Positions 27,607 through 37,013 of a stretch of 64,000 nt of DNA are shown here, piece by piece. Every line of letters starts with the position of its first letter. Within the stretch, counting starts at the first letter, position 1. The DNA is taken from the NCBI RefSeq assembly GCF_000242635.2, contig NC_017770.1, positions 2,554,669 to 2,618,668 on the forward strand, written 5' to 3'. Position numbers and translations under genes: made by a program. The notes under the pieces were generated by a model that did not search any database, was not told where the DNA came from, and worked only from the letters and a program-made list of their open reading frames with translations. Source of the stretch: Solitalea canadensis DSM 3403. Its GTDB lineage: Bacteria > Bacteroidota > Bacteroidia > Sphingobacteriales > Sphingobacteriaceae.

Positions 27607-28265
27607 TAATTACCATCTTGAATTAATTATCATTTGTTCTTGATTACATTTCAAAATTATCTCAAGTATATTCAAATTTCTTTCTAGAATTAATCAATTT
27701 CCCATCAGGACTATGGATATTTCAATCTAAAAGTATTTGACTGCTCCTGTATGAATCTAATCAACTTAAGAAAGTTAACAAAGAGTCAACTCCATTCCCA
27801 TCAACTCACAGATTAATAAAAAAATCCTTGCAAATCAACCATTTACAAGGATTTTTTTTATTTTACAGACAACTCTAAATTTGATTAAAAAACAATTCAA
27901 TAAAGTCTTTACACCAATCTACTACATTCCAATCATTATTTTTCCAAAGATTAAATTCTAAAAGCAGAAGCCATTAATTCCTGCTCACTTCTTGGTATAC
28001 TAATGCCTGCTGCAATTTTTATCCAATCAACTATAGCTGTTTTTACCTCATCATTTATTTATTCATTTCCTTCTCACTAAGTCTGAAATAATCTCCAACA
28101 CTGTTTTTCAATGAAGATATTTAACATTACTTATATCAAATCAATCTATTTGATATATACATTTATCATCCAAAAGAAATGTATAACTGAAAATGAAAAC
28201 ATCTACAAGTAGGGACATCGCTCTTTTCTCCTTCTCAAACATCCGCTTTTTCATTTTAATCAGAC
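27607..28265. other. Degenerate region downstream of the Wadjet operon
   Basis: No intact gene. It holds a strong plus-strand terminator hairpin (27821-27859) and, on the minus strand at about 28110-27880, short pieces of protein-like sequence in changing frames (KTAIVDWIKIAAG, then NNDWNVVDWCKDFIELFF). These suggest a decayed small gene. I cannot identify it. Confidence 0.4.
27821..27859 (+). terminator. Rho-independent terminator
   Basis: AAATCCTTG and CAAGGATTT form a stem extended by AAA/TTT past one C-A mismatch, followed by TTTTTTTA. The hairpin and T-run are on the plus strand, so it would end the truncated genes to its left. Confidence 0.75.
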
Positions 28266-29408
28266 TTAGCTTAAACTTGATTCCAACCACTTATTAACAT
28301 ACTGTTGAGGTATCCTTTCCTGCTCTAATCTTATATTGCCAGTTCTCAATTCCACATATAATTGTTTTTCTTCTTTAGACAAATGATTAAGGTTGCTTAC
28401 ATTTGATTTGCTTCCTGAAACTTGATAAATGCTAAACTCTCGGAGGGTTGTTTCATCCATCATAACAGATATTACATGACTGTAATATCCGCGCAATTGG
28501 GATAATATCTCAAACCCATGAATATCTAAATCCCCCCAATAAAAAATTTGTTTATCATATAGCCATTTGATGTTTTTTAAATTCGTTACAGCATAACCAC
28601 CACCCCATATCGCAATAGTATCATTTAGATCCGGGAGAGTAAGAAAATTCATTATATTTTCAGTGATTAAAATCTTCTTACACGTTAAATTTGATTTTAC
28701 AAAATCGCTTAGGGGTAGACTTATGTCAGTAAACCTGCCTTCAATAGCTAATAATTTGTCTAAAAACCTTAATCGGATACGAGGCTCCTGGTACTTTAAT
28801 CCAAATCGTTTATGAAAGAAACTTTCCTCCATTTTAGTTAAATGAGGAACAAGTTCATCTAAAAGCGTCCGTAAAATGCTTATATGAGATTCTACAAACT
28901 TAGTGTCAATGGCAATAGGAAGTTCTCTGATATAATATTTCTCAGTTTCATGAAAACTCATAAACCATAAACAAACTTTAATCAAATCATCCCATTTTAG
29001 AGAGTTATTGATTACTAAAAGAGGATTACTGATACACCAATCTTTTAATTCAGGAATAAGAGATAAAATCTTTTTGATATCAGAATTAAAAGCTTCAAAC
29101 TCCTTTTGCTTGCCAACATACTTAAGAAAATCTATTTGACTTTCAAATATTATAGCTTTTGGTATATCTTGAACACCATGCAGTCTATTCTTGGTTCTTT
29201 CTGCAACAACAGTATAACCGAACCCTTTTCTATCCTTTGAATCATCCATTATATGGGCAATCTCCCGACTCATTGAAACAAAATCTTTTGAAAGTGATTT
29301 ATCAGCTCTAATGTGAAATGGGAAAACATTCTCTTCCGTTAAAACAGAGCGGAGTACTTGGGGGTAGATTCTATCTGCTTTTTTCTTTATCTCAGTTGTT
29401 GTGATCAT
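28266..29408 (-). CDS. jetD: Wadjet component JetD, plasmid-cleaving nuclease
   Basis: A 380-aa protein with the DUF3322 N-terminal part (LSKDFVSMSREIAHIMDDSK) and a DUF2220 C-terminal Toprim domain. The Toprim core shows IAIWGGGYAV (about 263-272) and the metal-binding FYWGDLDIHGFEILSQLRGY (about 287-306; D-x-D). JetD is the topoisomerase VI-like nuclease that cuts DNA once JetABC loop extrusion stalls on a small circle. It is last in the operon and overlaps jetC by 4 bp (ATGA), implying translational coupling. Length is normal for the family and the catalytic region looks intact. Confidence 0.92.
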   Translation of the reverse strand: MITTTEIKKKADRIYPQVLRSVLTEENVFPFHIRADKSLSKDFVSMSREIAHIMDDSKDRKGFGYTVVAERTKNRLHGVQDIPKAIIFESQIDFLKYVGKQKEFEAFNSDIKKILSLIPELKDWCISNPLLVINNSLKWDDLIKVCLWFMSFHETEKYYIRELPIAIDTKFVESHISILRTLLDELVPHLTKMEESFFHKRFGLKYQEPRIRLRFLDKLLAIEGRFTDISLPLSDFVKSNLTCKKILITENIMNFLTLPDLNDTIAIWGGGYAVTNLKNIKWLYDKQIFYWGDLDIHGFEILSQLRGYYSHVISVMMDETTLREFSIYQVSGSKSNVSNLNHLSKEEKQLYVELRTGNIRLEQERIPQQYVNKWLESSLS

Positions 29409-32400
29409 GATAATTCAGACTGTAAATAATCTTCCCGATGCTCTACTAACTGTTTTATTGGCATATCATAAACAACGGAATGACGATTATCCTTACGTTG
29501 TACGAAATGGACCCGTGCAATATATGGCTCAACGATTGCGACCTCTTCAGCCTTCGCCGGTGACACTACCATAACCTGCAAATGAAGCTGTTTACATAAC
29601 TCCATTAAAAACCTTGCCTTTTCATCATCCTGTTTACTGAATGCTTCATCTACGCAAATAAAACGGAAAGAATTAGTATTTAAGCCTTCCTGATGAATAC
29701 CGAATTGGTAAGCAATTGCTGAACCCAAGATGGTGTAAGTAAGTTGAGCTCCTTCACCGCCAGAAAGCTTTGCCGTTCCAGTATAGCTCCGAAATATTTT
29801 TGTTTTATCTTCCTTATGATGTTCAACAGCTTTAAATTTAAGCCAATTTCTAACGTCCAGCACTTCTTTTCTTGCGGTTTCATCCGAGGTGAGATAGTCC
29901 AATAAGCCTTTAATTTTATTAAAACTTTGTTCTAGGATATTATCATCTTTCGTTCTTTCGAATTCAATAAGATTAGGCTTCCAATCATTTAATCTGATCT
30001 TGAAATCCTTTACCCGTGGGGCATAATCCTTCTCGATATGCAGTTTAATAAATGTTGGGGGATTACTCTTAAAATCAATTTTTTCAAGAGATTTATTCAG
30101 GGTTTCAATGTTATCCTCAATATCCTCTTCCTGCCTTTCTAACCATGTCTGAAAATCAGACATCTTCGTAATCATCTCTTCATTAAGGTATTTCTTAAAC
30201 TGTTGTTTATACCCTGCGAGTTCCTGTTTTTCTAGTTTATCTAACAATGCGATGTATTCATCTATAAACTCAGCCCGCTCTCTTAAACGATGGGTTTCCG
30301 AACTCCAATCTTCAAATTGATCCGTAATATTTCGTGGTGGATTGATAAAGGCTCTCATCAAAGTCTCAACAGCACTTTCCTGAGATCTTATTTTGTCCTT
30401 ATAGGTCTCAATACTTTCGTAGATTATGCTTTGTATCCTCTTCCTAAAATTGTCAATAGAATCTAATTTTAAATCAATATCAGTGATGAAGGTGTTTTCA
30501 AAACACAGGATATCTGTCTGGTCTGGAAGAATAATATACCTGTTAATAATTTCAATCGTCTCTCGTAGTTTCTGCTGCTGCTGCTTTATTTCTGCACCGA
30601 TAATAGTTATAGTATTTTTTAGCCCATCTAACTTTGACTTCAATACTTGCAAATTGGCCACTAATCCATCTCGCTGATCTTTAAGTGTTTTAACTCGGTC
30701 ATTGCTCTTTTGAAGTGCTTCTATTCTTATTTTATTTTCCTGAATTTTCGACGAAAGACTCCACCAATCTATCTTTTTGAAATCATCATGTTCAATGAAA
30801 CGAGTTAAATTGTCTCCTATGTTTTTTTGTCTATCCTGTTGATTTTTGATATACTCTATTTTTTTTACGGACTCGGATACCGCAAGATTTAACTCCGCTG
30901 CTTTTCCCTTCAAAACAGATAACTTTTCCTTATTGTCCCAACCAAGAACATATAGTTGCTGGTTTTTAACTTCAGGCCTGTCGTCCTTTTCATGACGGGT
31001 GGAATTCTTGAATAAGCCTTTGCTGGTAAGAGCCTTTTCTAATAATTGGAACGATTCCAAATCATCTGTACAAATAAAATTGAACTTTTTGTTAATTTCA
31101 GATTGAACCCATTCGGTGTACTCAGTTTTTTTGAACTCAAGCTTATAAATCAATTCACCTTCATCCACTTGTTGGAACAATCTTGGGGATACGTCTCTTT
31201 TATTGAATCTTTGATAAATCATGCGACCTCTTAAATCGTAATTATTTATATATTCATTTACTTGCTGATAATATTTATCAGGTACGATTAAACGAAGTGC
31301 AAAATTATGCAGAACCTTTTCAATAGCTGGCTCCCAATATTTTTCATCTCCTTTTATTTTAATTAACTCAGCTACAAAGGGGATTTCTAATTCTGAGGCA
31401 CCCGTATAGTCTAATAATTCTTTTCTAATTCTTGCAGTAGAGCCAGTGATATTATTTTTTTGAGACTGAAGGATGCTTAGCTCATTGGATATATTATCAA
31501 ATTGCTCATTCAACTTTTCCTTAAGTCTTTTTGCCTGATACTGATCTTCTTCCAATTTTTCCAGCTCAATGCTCACTTTAGATTTACTATCTTTTGCAGT
31601 ATTTCTTTGTTCCTCAAATAAGCTTGCCGATTCTGGGTTTAATTGGAAGTCTAATTCTTCGGCTAAACGATTATACTGTTTTAATACTTTTTCTTTATCC
31701 TCCTTTTCCCGAATTAGTCTTTTGATTTCTTTTTCAATATCACCAACCTGCCTTCCGACCTCATCGGATTCGATTTGAACTGATACTTTTACGATTTTAT
31801 CCTCTACATCTCCAATCTCCTGCTGTAATAGACTTATTTCTGTTTCTCCTTTCTCTTTTATTTTGCTCTCTGAAGAAAGAAATGATTCAATTAATGATTG
31901 GCTTTTCCTAGCAAACCATAGTGGCAAGATTTCCTGGTGCTTTTCTTGTAGCACTAAATCAACCTTATCAGCGGTAAGAGTTACCCCAACATCACGAATT
32001 GGAGAAAGGAGTTCAATCTGCTTGTTTGTCTTCTCGATTGCTCTGTGGGCATCATTTAATGTTTTGAAGTAGGATTTAATCTTCTGAAATTCGATTTCTG
32101 AATCCCTCTCTTCTAACATCTGAAAGCGAACAAATTCATCCAGATTCCCTAATACCTTAAGACCAATGGTTTGACTAAAGAGCGTATGTGACTTCTCTGA
32201 ACGCATACCTAATACCTTCCTCATCATCCTCCCATATTCGCCAGGGCTATCCATAAACATCAATAATTCTTTACTCCCTTGTTTAGGGTATTTTTGCTTT
32301 AATCTCTTCTTCCAGTCCCCATTGCTATCAAAAGGCATCAGATCCCTGCTTATTGATAATTCTTTATAAGCGATAATAAATGTTCTCTTTAATTCGCCAC

Positions 32401-32818
32401 CGGCAAACCAGCGTGCCTGGATTAGGGTAACAAATTGGGATTCATTCTGAAATACAGCTAATAAAATGGATTGGGCCTTAGTCTTTTCGGCCCTTAACCT
32501 CTTAATCTCTCTAGCGTTTGTAATTTCATTTTCTGTTTCTCCATATTCTCCCATTACGTAACTATCTTCCGTACGCTCACCTTTAGAGCCTGCAGTCTGA
32601 TTATAAAACCGCATCCTTTTTTCTGGTACTAGCAAGGTTAACAAACCATCTACTAACGTTGTCTTACCTGATGCGTTTGCACCAGTTAACAGGGATGTCT
32701 CGCCTCGGGGCTGGAGCGTCCATATCTTATCATCAAAAGTTCCCCAATTCCAGATCTCATAAGCATGTAACCTAAAGCCAGATTCATTGGGTTTGGTACT
32801 AAACAGACTTAAGCTCAT
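29405..32818 (-). CDS. jetC: Wadjet component JetC, SMC/MukB-like ATPase
   Basis: A 1137-aa protein. Walker A GANASGKTT is at 46-54; long coiled coils span roughly 250-450 and 620-900 around a hinge-like central domain (about 450-600, VPDKYYQQVNEYINNYDLRG). The ABC signature LSGGEGAQL is near 1017 and Walker B FRFICVDEAF near 1055, followed by the D-loop KQDDEKARF. This is the SMC motor that extrudes DNA loops in type I Wadjet (JetABCD, also EptABCD/MksBEFG-like). Its start overlaps the end of jetB by 20 bp. All ATPase motifs are present, so the motor should be functional. Confidence 0.95.
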   Translation of the reverse strand: MSLSLFSTKPNESGFRLHAYEIWNWGTFDDKIWTLQPRGETSLLTGANASGKTTLVDGLLTLLVPEKRMRFYNQTAGSKGERTEDSYVMGEYGETENEITNAREIKRLRAEKTKAQSILLAVFQNESQFVTLIQARWFAGGELKRTFIIAYKELSISRDLMPFDSNGDWKKRLKQKYPKQGSKELLMFMDSPGEYGRMMRKVLGMRSEKSHTLFSQTIGLKVLGNLDEFVRFQMLEERDSEIEFQKIKSYFKTLNDAHRAIEKTNKQIELLSPIRDVGVTLTADKVDLVLQEKHQEILPLWFARKSQSLIESFLSSESKIKEKGETEISLLQQEIGDVEDKIVKVSVQIESDEVGRQVGDIEKEIKRLIREKEDKEKVLKQYNRLAEELDFQLNPESASLFEEQRNTAKDSKSKVSIELEKLEEDQYQAKRLKEKLNEQFDNISNELSILQSQKNNITGSTARIRKELLDYTGASELEIPFVAELIKIKGDEKYWEPAIEKVLHNFALRLIVPDKYYQQVNEYINNYDLRGRMIYQRFNKRDVSPRLFQQVDEGELIYKLEFKKTEYTEWVQSEINKKFNFICTDDLESFQLLEKALTSKGLFKNSTRHEKDDRPEVKNQQLYVLGWDNKEKLSVLKGKAAELNLAVSESVKKIEYIKNQQDRQKNIGDNLTRFIEHDDFKKIDWWSLSSKIQENKIRIEALQKSNDRVKTLKDQRDGLVANLQVLKSKLDGLKNTITIIGAEIKQQQQKLRETIEIINRYIILPDQTDILCFENTFITDIDLKLDSIDNFRKRIQSIIYESIETYKDKIRSQESAVETLMRAFINPPRNITDQFEDWSSETHRLRERAEFIDEYIALLDKLEKQELAGYKQQFKKYLNEEMITKMSDFQTWLERQEEDIEDNIETLNKSLEKIDFKSNPPTFIKLHIEKDYAPRVKDFKIRLNDWKPNLIEFERTKDDNILEQSFNKIKGLLDYLTSDETARKEVLDVRNWLKFKAVEHHKEDKTKIFRSYTGTAKLSGGEGAQLTYTILGSAIAYQFGIHQEGLNTNSFRFICVDEAFSKQDDEKARFLMELCKQLHLQVMVVSPAKAEEVAIVEPYIARVHFVQRKDNRHSVVYDMPIKQLVEHREDYLQSELS

Positions 32819-33389
32819 CTTCTAATAATTGTTTAAATCGAGTTAGTTCATCATTTGTTATGCGAGCCTTTATGATACGTTTCACTTCATACAGGTCGTC
32901 ATCGGAATTGGACGATTGCTTATTTACAATTTTAAGAAAACCCATTTTCTCACAAGCGTCTAAATGTTTATTAAGCTCTTTGATAAACTTAAGCTCATTT
33001 GTTTTTTCTTTGAAGAACATTTCAAGTCGATCCCTAAATTGTTTAACTGTGATATATAGATTGGTAGTTTCAACATCATTGGATTCAAACTCAAGCAGCC
33101 ATTCTCTCAGTAATACACAAACTAAGGTCAAGTCATAACTAAGCGGTATCCGCCGAATAAGCCCTATAGTTAATCCCGAGTCATCTAACTCTATTTGTTT
33201 AAGATATGCATACCCATCGCGGTTATCTATTATTACATTGACCGCTATTTTCTCAAAATACCGGGTCAGCTCTACATGGTATTTGTTAATCTCTTCCCAT
33301 AATTCTTTTTGATCCTCAAATACAGGCCCTTGTAATAATTTAACTGCTGCCTTTGCATAAACTGCTATGTTAGGATTTATAAACTCCAT
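32799..33389 (-). CDS. jetB: Wadjet component JetB, MukE/KITE-like subunit
   Basis: A 196-aa protein of the DUF4194 type. The core shows YAYLKQIELDDSG, LIRRIPLSYDLTLVCVLLRE and WLLEFESNDVETTNLYITVK, followed by a winged-helix-like C-terminal part (LNKHLDACEKMGFLKIV). It bridges the kleisin-like JetA and the JetC heads. It begins 2 bp after jetA and overlaps jetC by 20 bp, so the operon is tightly coupled. Length is typical for the family. Confidence 0.92.
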   Translation of the reverse strand: MEFINPNIAVYAKAAVKLLQGPVFEDQKELWEEINKYHVELTRYFEKIAVNVIIDNRDGYAYLKQIELDDSGLTIGLIRRIPLSYDLTLVCVLLREWLLEFESNDVETTNLYITVKQFRDRLEMFFKEKTNELKFIKELNKHLDACEKMGFLKIVNKQSSNSDDDLYEVKRIIKARITNDELTRFKQLLEDELKSV

Positions 33390-33391
33390 AA

Positions 33392-34879
33392 TTAGTTTGA
33401 AAATATAATTTGAGGTAGTTCGAGGTATTTGTTAAGGTAATCGTCAAAGCAGATTGTCTCTTTAACTGTATCATTTATGAAAAATTTACTAGAGGTATTA
33501 ACCAATGTAATATATGCCAAGAGTTCTGATAATCCTTTTGTTATTCCCTTTATTTCAACAATCTCTTTCAATGAGATCTGACTTCTGTCCAAAAGCAGTT
33601 CGTAAATATTATCAAGCAATAATTTCTTCTCTATTAGATCGGCATTGAAGAGTTTTGATAAATCCCCTATATCTTCTATAGCTAGGGATGCGCTTTCAGC
33701 ATTCATAGTGAATATGTTAACTTCAGGTTTTTCACCTAGTTTTCTTTCCAAAGGAAGATAAACATCTGCGTCTCCATCCAATTCCATGCAGACGTCTCGT
33801 TCGAATGGTTTGTTGATACGTTTTATAGCCATCGTACGAATAGCTGACATTAACTCTCTTGTTTTACGAGATTCCAGCTGATCTTTTGCCACAATTTCCC
33901 GACTAAGCTTATCTGCTAATATCCCATTCTTATCAAGTACTCTTCTGGCAGCTATATGAAGCAAATTTTTTAGCTTGCGAAGAGAACGAGACGAAACTTC
34001 GATTCCCCGATCTTCCAGGACCTGATAAACTTCTTTAGTCAATTTCTGAAAATCTGCCTGGCTCACATCGTCGAGCATAAATTGCCAAAATGCATAAAAG
34101 CTTTTGCCTTGGTCAGTTGCCCGCAGTTCATATAATGCATCAAACGTCTCAGCAAGTAATTTACCCTTAGAAAGATTCGTATTTTGTTGACGTTCGTAAA
34201 TTCTTCTTGTTATATCTTTAAAATTATCCTCTACTTCTTTAAAATCACCAATTAATTCATTTGCCAACCGGTTTATATCTTCATACCTTGATTTAACTTG
34301 ATAGTCCTCATAAGTTGTTACAAATCCATCGATTTTTATTTTTCTAATTTCTTCCTCAATTGTTTGTTTTCTCTTTTCAAGTTCATCAAGACGTTTCACT
34401 TTATCAGGATTAGCATTTTCAACTATATCCCTTAGTTTATGAAAAATATCTTTAAACTTAGATTCTGTGCCAACGAACTCCCTCTCTTTCAATAGATCAA
34501 AAAACTGAAAGGCTTTTTCAGTATGCTTTGAAAGCAACACAAAAAGTACTTTGCTGCTATCATCCATTATATTGCGCAGATAGTTCAAATCTATCCAACG
34601 ATCAATATACAACTTTGCCTTTTCATCGAAATCAAGGATGAGTTTAACTGATTTAAATTCATCATCATCATCATCTCCATATTCAATCTCCTCTAAAAAA
34701 TCTCCCAACTTTTGCACAAGGCTCTGATATGGGATCATCATTTGTTCGTTCTCCTTAAACTCCCGATTCAAGAAAGTAATAATCAACGGAAGATTCCGAG
34801 CCCGAAGTAATTTTAGGGTAATAGCAGAATCAATATGGATTCTTACTTTTAATATAGAATGAAAAGATTCCAGCATCAC
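33392..34879 (-). CDS. jetA: Wadjet component JetA, MukF/kleisin-like subunit
   Basis: A 495-aa protein with a winged-helix N-terminal dimerisation region (residues 1-110, ending in a KAKLYIDRWIDLNYLR-type helix). A coiled-coil middle follows (KVKRLDELEKRKQTIEEEIR) and a C-terminal acidic/helical part (ELDGDADVYLPLERKL, DLSKLFNADLIEKKL). This is the DUF5716/JetA kleisin-like layout. First gene of the four-gene minus-strand operon. No obvious TAnnTTTG promoter is seen upstream within 100 bp. No start ambiguity of note. Confidence 0.9.
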   Translation of the reverse strand: MMLESFHSILKVRIHIDSAITLKLLRARNLPLIITFLNREFKENEQMMIPYQSLVQKLGDFLEEIEYGDDDDDEFKSVKLILDFDEKAKLYIDRWIDLNYLRNIMDDSSKVLFVLLSKHTEKAFQFFDLLKEREFVGTESKFKDIFHKLRDIVENANPDKVKRLDELEKRKQTIEEEIRKIKIDGFVTTYEDYQVKSRYEDINRLANELIGDFKEVEDNFKDITRRIYERQQNTNLSKGKLLAETFDALYELRATDQGKSFYAFWQFMLDDVSQADFQKLTKEVYQVLEDRGIEVSSRSLRKLKNLLHIAARRVLDKNGILADKLSREIVAKDQLESRKTRELMSAIRTMAIKRINKPFERDVCMELDGDADVYLPLERKLGEKPEVNIFTMNAESASLAIEDIGDLSKLFNADLIEKKLLLDNIYELLLDRSQISLKEIVEIKGITKGLSELLAYITLVNTSSKFFINDTVKETICFDDYLNKYLELPQIIFSN

Positions 34880-35285
34880 AGTTAATTAGAGTGTAATTTC
34901 ATAGTAACTAACCAAGATATCTTTTTTATTTAAATTCAGACTTTCTAGCGAGTATTTTCTTCAAAATCCGAAATATAAGTTTACCGTCATTGCAACGATC
35001 AGAAGACAATCCCATGCTGATGCCTAATTGGATACCTCCGGTTTTAACAGGAGGATTAACCCAATATGTCTTGTTGCCAGTTATTGAGATAATTTAACCG
35101 GATAACCGATTGAGATGAGGGCCTCAAGATAAGCCCCGACTATGCCCTAGTACATACCTCATAATCCTTCTATTAGTCTTTCTGCCTCCTCCTGTAGATT
35201 AACTGGTAGGCCATGTAAAATTTCTTCTGACTTGTCATCCTTGACTCCTTATCTTTTACTCACAAACAATAGTGTTACTTTTAGA
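34880..35285. other. Gene-free stretch upstream of the Wadjet operon
   Basis: Contains the presumed jetABCD promoter region but no motif I can call. On the minus strand near 35255-35160 a short open piece reads DDKSEEILHGLPVNLQEEAE (ending RLIEGL before a stop), probably the tail of a lost gene. A second piece near 35130-35085 reads GAYLEALISIGYPVKLSQ. Both look like decayed coding scraps. Confidence 0.4.
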
Positions 35286-35737
35286 TTACTCCCACCACTT
35301 ATTTTTAACAGTGGAAAATCCATTATTTAGAAAACGTTCCGCATTATCAATAGCGATTTGGTTAACAGTTCGGGACCAAGATAAGAACGTATATTAATAG
35401 CAAACTCTCTTTCACAAATAGATTTGCTTACCATTTGAAAATCGGTACCAAATAGTACTCGCTCTCTTACTCTCGTATCAGCTTCCAGAATCATTTTCAG
35501 TAAAGGTAACAAGGAAGTATCATTTAAGGTGTAGCTAATATCTGCATACACATTCGGATACATTCGCATTAAATCACAAATAATGGTAAACCAACTGAAA
35601 TTATTTTCTCTATCACTATCAATATGCCCATTTACTAACTCAGGTGAAGGAAATTCAGATTTTACTTTGCGATACTTGGTCTCAATCCAAGGACTATTTA
35701 AGTAGTTATGCCATTCTTCTTCTGTACCTCAGTGACC
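35286..35737 (-). pseudogene. C-terminal part of an amidohydrolase, frameshifted
   Basis: The minus-strand frame is open from about 35737: LVNGHIDSDRENNFSWFTII, YPNVYADISYTLND, VLFGTDFQMVS. The pattern (H early, then strand with YADIS, then GTDF with the final metal-binding Asp) fits the last third of a metal-dependent TIM-barrel amidohydrolase. Near 35365 the frame shifts; the expected ending IAIDNAERFLNNGFSTVKNK and then WWE is in another frame, ending at 35286. The 5' two thirds are missing: the DNA to the right is the decayed copy of the element flank starting at 35747. So insertion of that element cut the gene. Confidence 0.6.
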
Positions 35738-35746
35738 AATACAACC

Positions 35747-35840
35747 TTATAAATTCAATGACTTGAGTCGTTCTTTATTGACCCAATAATCAATAAAACT
35801 CCTTTCAAGTGTTCAAACAATTTTTCATCAGGGCTACAAC
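35747..35840. repeat. Diverged copy of the DNA next to the excisionase-like gene
   Basis: This stretch (TTATAAATTCAATGACTTGA ... CATCAGGGCTACAAC) matches 52613-52707 in the same orientation, with a perfect core CCTTTCAAGTGTTCAAACAA shared by both. At 52707 the sequence runs into the stop codon of the HTH gene; here the gene is absent. It is therefore part of an older, decayed relative of the element at 39279-54563. Confidence 0.75.
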
Positions 35841-35842
35841 AG

Positions 35843-35878
35843 AAAAAAGGCTTTTAGAGAAATCTAAGAGCCTTTTTT
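35843..35878. terminator. Hairpin terminator
   Basis: AAAAAAGGCT...TTAGA pairs with TCTAA...AGCCTTTTTT around a GAAA loop (one mismatch), with A- and T-runs on both sides; likely bidirectional. No intact gene ends at it. Confidence 0.65.
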
Positions 35879-36228
35879 GGTTTTATACCCTATTAAACAC
35901 TTCTGCTTTTTTATTGTCTTTTTTCTTGTGCGCCAACAGATGCGCCAAATGTTTATAATAAACAACATCATTGCATTATGGACAATTTTAACAAGGTCTG
36001 ACATCATAATGAACTTTGATTCGGTAAACATTTGACCACTTGGAGATTCAAATAGAATAGTTATTTTAGAATACTTAAACCTCTAAACAATATCAACTAT
36101 GAAGTCAACCAAGAATTCAGCTATAGTGGTATAAACGCAACTATTTATAATCAACACAACACGAGTAGCATTTAGGACTCTTTAGGGGCCAGCTTAAAAG
36201 ACGTACAACACTAAAGACACTAACTAGC
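35879..36228. other. Gene-free stretch before the GNAT gene
   Basis: No coding frame supported. A small direct repeat GCGCCAACAGATGCGCCAA lies near 35931-35950. The part closest to the GNAT gene holds its presumed promoter, but no clear TAnnTTTG element. Confidence 0.35.
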
Positions 36229-36777
36229 ATGAAAATATTTGCAGAAACCGAACGACTAGTTTTAAGAGAATTAGCATACACAGACGAAAATGACTTATTC
36301 GAAATGGACTCTGACCCAGACGTTCATTTGTTTTTAGAAAACAATCCTGTAAAGTCAATTGACGAAATAACAAAAGTGATTGAAATGCTTAAAAAGCAGT
36401 ACAAGGAAAATGGAATTGCACGTTGGGCTGTAGTTGACAAGGTAACAAATGAATGTGTTGGTTGGTCGGGACTAAAGTATTTCAATCAGTTACTAAATAA
36501 TCACCACAATTTTTACGAACTCGGTTATCGGTTTAAGAAAAAGCATTGGGGAAAAGGTTTTGCTACAGAATCTTCAATCGCAATAGTAGACTACGGATTT
36601 AATAATTTGAATGTAGATTCAATATTTGCAATTACCGACCCCAAAAATGTAAACTCTAAAAAAGTATTGACTAAGTTAGGTTTTGACTTTCAAGAAACGT
36701 TTGACTATGAAGGTGACCCGACAGATTGGTTTGAATTAAAAAAAATGAATTGGGGAAATAAAAAGTCTAACCGCTAA
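36229..36777 (+). CDS. GNAT-family N-acetyltransferase (RimJ/RimL-like)
   Basis: A 182-aa protein of the Acetyltransf_3 type. It opens with ETERLVLRELAYTDENDLFE. The acetyl-CoA-binding region follows: YELGYRFKKKHWGKGFATES (Q/RxxGxG/A-like loop), then the NVDSIFAITDPKNVNSKKVL and LTKLGF ending. Such enzymes acetylate amino groups of proteins, amino acids or antibiotics; the substrate cannot be read. It lies just inside the tRNA-3'-end fragment that marks an integration border, so it may be cargo of the island. Confidence 0.85.
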   Translation: MKIFAETERLVLRELAYTDENDLFEMDSDPDVHLFLENNPVKSIDEITKVIEMLKKQYKENGIARWAVVDKVTNECVGWSGLKYFNQLLNNHHNFYELGYRFKKKHWGKGFATESSIAIVDYGFNNLNVDSIFAITDPKNVNSKKVLTKLGFDFQETFDYEGDPTDWFELKKMNWGNKKSNR

Positions 36778-36786
36778 CAGGCGTTT

Positions 36787-36827
36787 GAACCCAGAGGTCA
36801 CGGGTTCTACTCCCGTCTCCGCTACCA
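36787..36827 (+). other. tRNA 3'-end fragment (attachment-site scar)
   Basis: The DNA forms a complete T-arm (stem ACGGG 36800-36804 / CCCGT 36812-36816, loop TTCTACT). It is followed by seven acceptor-stem bases CTCCGCT, a discriminator A and an encoded CCA (36825-36827). The 5' two thirds of a tRNA are missing because the GNAT gene stop is only 10 bp upstream. A partial tRNA 3' end directly before a tyrosine-recombinase gene is the classic scar of site-specific integration. The tRNA identity cannot be fixed from this fragment. Confidence 0.7.
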
Positions 36828-37013
36828 CAGATAACAGATAAACCTTTAGTGATAAACTAAGGGCTTTGTTATTTTGTATTACCTCTGATTAGGTTTACTA
36901 TAAGGTACACTTCTTTGGTACATATAGGTATACTTCTTCACCTCTATACACCTCTGTTTAATAGATAATTATATCAATGCTTGCATAAATAATCCAACAT
37001 TAATAATGTAAGT

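Noticed and set aside
34980-35260. Possible reverse transcriptase or transposase remnant upstream of the Wadjet operon
   Set aside because: Only short pieces in shifting frames are visible and no diagnostic motif such as YADD or DDE was found.
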